From Microcystis aeruginosa FD4 (GTDB lineage: Bacteria; Cyanobacteriota; Cyanobacteriia; Cyanobacteriales; Microcystaceae), in NCBI RefSeq assembly GCF_009792235.1, contig NZ_CP046973.1, forward strand, positions 1,736,001 to 1,800,000: a stretch of DNA of 64,000 nucleotides. The letters run 5' to 3'. The notes under the pieces are model-generated. The model was not told the origin of the DNA, searched no databases, and worked only from the letters and a program-made list of their open reading frames with translations. Positions 59,769 to 64,000 of this stretch are shown here, in pieces. Each line of letters begins with the position of its first letter. Position 1 is the stretch's first letter. Both the position numbers and the translations under genes were made by a program.

Positions 59769-60446
59769 CCGATCCTGAGATATACTTTAGATGGTCATAA
59801 TCTGAGATTTATTAAACTTGTGAAATCAGAAGGTGAGCAGGGAATCAAGTTCTTTTTTATGTTTCAGATGGGCATCATTCAGACATCCATAAATAGCCGA
59901 AAAAACTCGGAAAATTTTTCATAATATCTGGCTTTCCCATTGACAAAAAGCCATAACCTGTGCTGTAGGAGGGATTAAGAGAATTTCCGATCCCCCCTTA
60001 CTGGGTACAAATTAAGGAAACCCCTAATAAATCCAACGCCGTACAAACTCCTCGTCAATAGCAAATCAGGTTATACTTCATCTTTCTGGGAAACGTCGGA
60101 GATTTTACCTCACCTCAACTGTAGCACTGGCATCATTGCCCAACACATCGACTAAGCAGACAGCGATCGCTGTCCGAATCCCTAACGGCTGCATTCGTGG
60201 CAAGATCGATCGCCGGTTCGACTGGGAAAAAATCGCTAGGGGATGCGATCAATAGAACAAGGGCAAGCGAAATCTAGGTTAGCTTTCCCGTCACGTTTTG
60301 CTCTTAGTTTTAAAGGGCTATACTCTACTGTATCAACGGGCATTACATCGCTCCAAAAACTCCAATAACTTTTCTTCCCACATTAATGACGGCTTTTTCT
60401 GTATTTTTCACCCAGTCATCCCCTTAAAGCTTTATTTCTGTTTGTA
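59769..60446. other. Gap holding repeat element 1, copy B
   Basis: From about 59930 to 60303 the sequence matches 30744-31122 in reverse orientation (TTGACAAAAAGCCATAACC; GATGCGATCAATAGAACAAG; CCCGTCACGTTTTGCTC). Nothing is recognised on either side of it. Confidence 0.75.
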
Positions 60447-61103
60447 TCACTTGTTACTTTTTGAAATGAGAATTGCTGCTACTCCAAAGCATACTAGCAA
60501 GAGAGCAGAGGGTTCTGGCACTTGTACTGTCTGTGCTATACCAAAGTGTAAGAACTCAAAACCATTATCAACGTTCCTGTAATCCACATGGATCTGTGCG
60601 ATGTTCGTAGTTAAGCCGCCAAAGAAGAGATTTTTACTATTCTCTTGGTTCTGGATGTTTCCGTTTCCAACCATTAAGCCATTACTTGGATTCCACAAGT
60701 TCGGACCGGTATCACCTGAATATATTCTAAATTCCCCAAGTACCGTCCAAAAAGTCAGAGGAATCGGGTTGTTTGAACTGTCGAAGGCACTGATTACGAA
60801 TTCATTCGTAGCTCTTAAATTTCCTAACGTAAAAATGGTGCCGCTGTCAGGCGAAACCCCACTAAAAGTGAAAGTGATCGAAGCATCTCCCGATTGGCTA
60901 ACAAATAATCCCTCAACGGGGTTTCCAAACGGGAAGGTCGAATCTGGTGGGGTTACAGAGATAGGTAATACAGATTGAAATGAGTGTACGTAACTTACTG
61001 TTCCTGTGCCTGAGCTATTTGAAAAAGGCCGAGATGAACCCATCGTCCAATCAACCCAGATAACGGGGTTGACATATTTAAACAATGATTTTAATTGCCT
61101 CAT
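60447..61103 (-). CDS. PEP-CTERM protein lacking its signal peptide
   Basis: The 218-residue frame ends with a clear PEP-CTERM signal: VPEPSALLLVCFGVAAILIS followed by KSNK. The body is beta-rich (DASITFTFSGVSPDSGTIFT; EFLHFGIAQTVQ). However, the N-terminus MRQLKSLFKYVNPVIWVDWT has no signal peptide, and the segment NPVIWVDWT looks internal to this kind of protein. The 5' part was probably lost, perhaps with the IS4 relic just upstream. If so, the product cannot be exported and the gene is dying. Confidence 0.7.
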   Translation of the reverse strand: MRQLKSLFKYVNPVIWVDWTMGSSRPFSNSSGTGTVSYVHSFQSVLPISVTPPDSTFPFGNPVEGLFVSQSGDASITFTFSGVSPDSGTIFTLGNLRATNEFVISAFDSSNNPIPLTFWTVLGEFRIYSGDTGPNLWNPSNGLMVGNGNIQNQENSKNLFFGGLTTNIAQIHVDYRNVDNGFEFLHFGIAQTVQVPEPSALLLVCFGVAAILISKSNK

Positions 61104-61138
61104 ATTTTTTCAGTAAAATTTGAGAACATGGGAGTGCG

Positions 61139-61332
61139 ATGGTTGGCTTTAAGCAATACCGTCCTGTTTTGGAAACTGTGGCGGCAGTTCTGCTGGATAA
61201 CTGTACCGTGACTTTATTAGCTGACCGAGGGTTTGAACATGGCTTTTTAATACGCTGATTAAGACAAAGGGACTGGTCTTAGTATATTCGCGTAAAATCT
61301 GAGCCACAAGTGACCTTGGCCACTGGGAAACA
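61139..61332 (+). pseudogene. IS4-type transposase relic
   Basis: From ATG 61139 the frame reads MVGFKQYRPVLETVAAVLLD and TLLADRGFEHGFLIR, then TGA, LRQRDWS, TAG and YIRVKSEPQV. LADRGFxHxxLIR...W.Y.IRxKS is a typical block around the second catalytic Asp of IS4-family transposases. Two in-frame stops and the missing ends show it is dead. Confidence 0.75.
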
Positions 61333-61485
61333 AGAGTCCGGAGCCACGGCTGTTGCCTGAGCTAGGACGAGCTAATTTGTTTGACTTATGTAGGAACAAT
61401 AAAGGAATATGATCGGAAATGTTGAATCCGCACATAAAACTTTACAGACAAGCTGACGAGAACAGGCGTTCACCCAGAGATATAC

Positions 61486-62152
61486 CTGGACTTCCCCGTT
61501 GACAAAAAGCCATAACCTGTGCTTTGGGAAAGATTAACAGAATTTCCGCCGCCCCGTTACTGGGTACAAATCAGAGAAACTCCTAATAAATCTAAAGCCG
61601 CACAAACTTCTCGTCAACAGTAAATCAGTTGATACCTGGACTTCCCCCATACAGAAATACTAAAAAATCAACAAAACCCTTACTGCATGGAGCTTCTCAG
61701 AAAAAATTGACAAGCCGCTACTGGGTACATTTTTCGCTTGAAAATGGCTGTACCGTTGACTGTATCTGGAGTAGAGCGATGACCTAGAGTTGGCTGTATA
61801 GTGATCGCTAACCTCATTGTAACAGATGGTGTCATTAATCTCTAGAGTCAGCGATTCCCTCTGTAGCCATGTTTTTGATGGTTTTCTGCCCCGAAACAAG
61901 CTATAATGGTCGAAAGGTCAAATTTGAAAATTTTTGCCTCAAACCCTATCAGCGTAAGGACTTCAGGAGTTTGTGTCCAGTAGTCCATTAGTATTATATG
62001 GCTTTAACTCAGGCTCTATAAGACTTTTAGCCATAGCTAGTATGTTTATACGGGGGAAGTCCAGTGATACGTCATCTTTCTGAGAAATGCTCTCACCTCA
62101 CCTCAACTGTGGCACTGGCATCGCCGAACACATCGACTAACCGGACAGCGAT
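61486..62152. repeat. Repeat element 1, copy C, split by element 2
   Basis: The left part (61486-61635) runs from CTGGACTTCCCCGTTGACAA to AAATCAGTTGATAC. The right part (62071 to about 62152) continues GTCATCTTTCTGAGAAATGC and the CTCAACTGTGGCACTGGCAT block seen in copies A and B. The unbroken copies show the two parts to be contiguous. Confidence 0.8.
61636..62064. mobile_element. Dispersed repeat 'element 2', copy 3 (429 bp), nested
   Basis: It is bounded by CTGGACTTCCCCCATACAG and TATACGGGGGAAGTCCAG and flanked on both sides by TGATAC, a likely 6-bp target duplication. It is about 60 bp longer than copies 1 and 2 near its right end (GGACTTCAGGAGTTTGTGTC). Confidence 0.85.
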
Positions 62153-62233
62153 CGCTCGTTTCCCTGCTCTCAACCCCGGTGCAGTCTTAACGAGTAATTT
62201 AGATAGTCAACAGCTTATCGATCCCATGTTTCC

Positions 62234-63241
62234 CTATTCTAAGCGCACAATCTCTCCACCTCTGGCTAGAGATAATTCTGCTGCCTGGAGGATTTTGACT
62301 AATTCCGTCCCTACCGATCCCGAAGATACAGGAGAATCGACACCCGTAGCCACCGACTCTAAAAAATGTTCGCACAATGCTTTCAGGGGTTCACCATCGG
62401 CAATAGGGATAGATTCCGTCTCCTGTCCTTGGGGAATAAAATAGGCTTCCTGACGTTCAAAATCGCCCTTTTGTCGGGTTAAAGGCGATCGAGAGTCTAA
62501 TTCATTGAAAATTAAAGTCCCTTCGCTGCCAACTATTCCTAAGCGTCGCTGTTTATCGGGATTCAACCAACAAAGGTGAATAGTCGCTTGAAAACCATCG
62601 CCATAGATCAGGGTTAACCAGACTAAATCGGCTAGATTAGATTGTAGCCAAACTGTTCCTCGCGCTTGTACTAATACAGGTGTACTATTTAACCAATGAT
62701 TAAAAATCGAGATATCGTGAATAGCTAGATCCCACAAAGCGGACACATCCTGACGAACCGGCCCCAGGTGGGTGCGAGTGGCATAACCATAAAGAGGTTT
62801 ACCGATACCCCCAGATTGCAGGACTTTTTGTCCGGTGATAACGGCCGGATGAAAAAGATAGGTATGATCAACTAATAAAATACGCTGTTTTTGCACCGCT
62901 AATGCCGTTAATTCGGCACATTCTTGGGAATTGAGGGTTAAGGGTTTTTCGGCCAGAACGTGATAACCTAAATTAAGAGCATCTTTAATCAGGGGATAAT
63001 GGCTGATGGCGGGAGTAACGACGACTACGGCCGAGATTTCGGGATGATTGCGAATAGATTCCCAGTCATTGGCTAAAATAACCTTATTAGTATCGAGATT
63101 AAATTGATCGCGACAGAGACGGAGTTTTTCGGGGGAGGGATCAACGATCGCCACTACTTGTGCTGAGGGATGTTGAGAAAAATGACGGACGTAATGCACT
63201 CCCCAACGTCCTACCCCTAAGATAGCGATTCCTGTGGACAT
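62234..63241 (-). CDS. Gfo/Idh/MocA family oxidoreductase
   Basis: The 335-residue NAD(P)-dependent dehydrogenase has the N-terminal Rossmann motif AILGVGRWGVHYVRHF, the AEKPLTL signature near residue 96 with the catalytic Lys, and DLAIHDISIF near 168 (family His). These enzymes act on sugars or sugar nucleotides. The closest kin I recall act on nucleotide-sugar substrates in surface polysaccharide synthesis, but no such genes are adjacent. The stop lies next to repeat DNA, and the next gene is divergent. Confidence 0.9.
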   Translation of the reverse strand: MSTGIAILGVGRWGVHYVRHFSQHPSAQVVAIVDPSPEKLRLCRDQFNLDTNKVILANDWESIRNHPEISAVVVVTPAISHYPLIKDALNLGYHVLAEKPLTLNSQECAELTALAVQKQRILLVDHTYLFHPAVITGQKVLQSGGIGKPLYGYATRTHLGPVRQDVSALWDLAIHDISIFNHWLNSTPVLVQARGTVWLQSNLADLVWLTLIYGDGFQATIHLCWLNPDKQRRLGIVGSEGTLIFNELDSRSPLTRQKGDFERQEAYFIPQGQETESIPIADGEPLKALCEHFLESVATGVDSPVSSGSVGTELVKILQAAELSLARGGEIVRLE

Positions 63242-63325
63242 TTTGCTTACTCAGATAGATCAATCTAGTTTATTTTAAAAGGATTAGGCACAATTGTTAA
63301 CTGACTCTGAGAACTGGAAGGGATT

Positions 63326-64000
63326 ATGTTAAAATTTTTTATCGATCGAGGGGGAACTTTTACCGATATCGTGGCGATAATCGATCGACCAGAAATTATC
63401 GAACGACTAGCTAGAGATGCCGCTAGATTTCTGATTGTTCCCCTTGCTGATCAACAGTGGATTGTTCTCTATAAACTGCTCTCGGAGAATCCCGAAAAAT
63501 ACCCAGATGCAGTCATGCAAGGGATTAAAGATATTAGCGGTTCCCTAGATAACATCGAAGTGATTAAAATGGGAACAACGGTAGCCACCAATGCGCTGTT
63601 AGAAAGGAAAGGAGAGCGCACGGTTTTGTTAATCACCAAAGGGTTTAAAGATGCCTTGAGAATTGGCTATCAAAATCGCCCCGATATTTTTGCCCGTCAA
63701 ATTATTCTGCCTTCTTTATTATACGAACAAGTTATCGAAGTGGCCGAACGCTACGATAGTCAAGGACAAGAATTAATCGCCGTTAATCCCGCCCAAGTTA
63801 AAGCCGATTTAATACCAGTTTATCAAGCTGGTATCCGAAGTTGTGCGATTGTTTTTATGCACAGTTATCGTTATCCCGACCACGAAAAACAAGTGGCAGC
63901 TATTGCCGAAGAAATCGGCTTTACTCACCTAGCAATTTCCCACCAAGTCAGTCCTTTAATGAAACTGGTATCCCGGGGAGATACCACAGTGTTTCTGCCT
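63326..64000 (+). CDS. Hydantoinase/oxoprolinase family protein, 5' part
   Basis: From ATG 63326 an open frame runs off the window (225 residues). The N-terminus FFIDRGGTFTDIVAI is the hydantoinase A/5-oxoprolinase ATP-binding start, followed by MGTTVATNALLERKGERTVL near 92 and NRPDIFARQI near 130. The family opens 5-oxoproline or hydantoin rings with ATP. The full protein is expected to be near 1200 residues if it is of the fused HyuA-HyuB form. AAGGGATT precedes the ATG. Confidence 0.92.
   Translation, partial: MLKFFIDRGGTFTDIVAIIDRPEIIERLARDAARFLIVPLADQQWIVLYKLLSENPEKYPDAVMQGIKDISGSLDNIEVIKMGTTVATNALLERKGERTVLLITKGFKDALRIGYQNRPDIFARQIILPSLLYEQVIEVAERYDSQGQELIAVNPAQVKADLIPVYQAGIRSCAIVFMHSYRYPDHEKQVAAIAEEIGFTHLAISHQVSPLMKLVSRGDTTVFLP

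Noticed and set aside
62064..62444. Plus-strand frame spanning the end of element 1 and the 3' end of the oxidoreductase gene.
   Set aside because: It is a fusion of repeat DNA and antisense of a clear gene.

Overview
The window is chromosomal DNA of a unicellular bloom-forming cyanobacterium, most likely Microcystis or a close relative. The evidence is cyanobacterial core genes (ccmO, raf1, a KaiB paralogue, AI-2E-type permease, dapL, DUF2839 and DUF4330 proteins), frequent GCGATCGC (HIP1) sites, heptamer short tandem repeats between many genes, and many small decaying mobile elements. Species assignment is inference; the sequence shows only the cyanobacterial signature.

Layout. 0-12 kb: partial hypothetical gene, metallophosphoesterase, dapL, DUF2839, a fragment of an epimerase gene, tandem DUF29 genes, an IS66 relic, Uma2 nuclease, bolA-like gene, a frameshifted AAA ATPase followed by a TPR protein, a sulfite-oxidase-like protein and rpmF. 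12-16 kb: a striking tandem array of nine intact and one truncated gene, all starting MSNET, each a short coiled coil plus one C-terminal membrane segment; lengths differ by exact 7, 11 or 18 residue units and three alternative C-terminal modules are shuffled. 16-19 kb: four-helix-bundle protein, C-rich 9-mer repeat, two type IV pilin-like genes, folD. 19-29.5 kb: solo tnpB, lipoprotein, NUDIX, S41 protease, recR (probable AUU start), DUF4330, speA, RNase II/R. 29.7-40.7 kb: two UPF0175/DUF3368 toxin-antitoxin pairs (one broken by a MITE), a divergent locus of pseudokinase/cadherin-like/IMS protein, D,D-carboxypeptidase, FHA membrane protein and a small protein sharing a motif with the FHA tail, then a PEP-CTERM protein with two retropepsin-like lobes, with MITEs between. 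40.8-54 kb: housekeeping genes (ppa, nanE, phoX with a Pho-box-like site, a kaiA3-like/kaiB3 pair, csaB, raf1, ccmO), with a second tnpB inserted between divergent raf1 and ccmO. 54-62 kb: an accessory island with two MazF modules, an orphan EcoRI-type adenine methyltransferase, membrane proteins of unknown role and at least five families of small repeats, some nested. 62-64 kb: Gfo/Idh/MocA oxidoreductase and the 5' end of a hydantoinase/oxoprolinase gene.

The best candidates for something undescribed are (1) the MSNET coiled-coil/membrane array, which looks like a module-shuffling diversity locus, and (2) the FHA / pseudokinase / IMS locus. The clock-gene pair with a degenerate receiver domain and the AAA-TPR pair also merit attention. 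No tRNA, rRNA or CRISPR array was seen.
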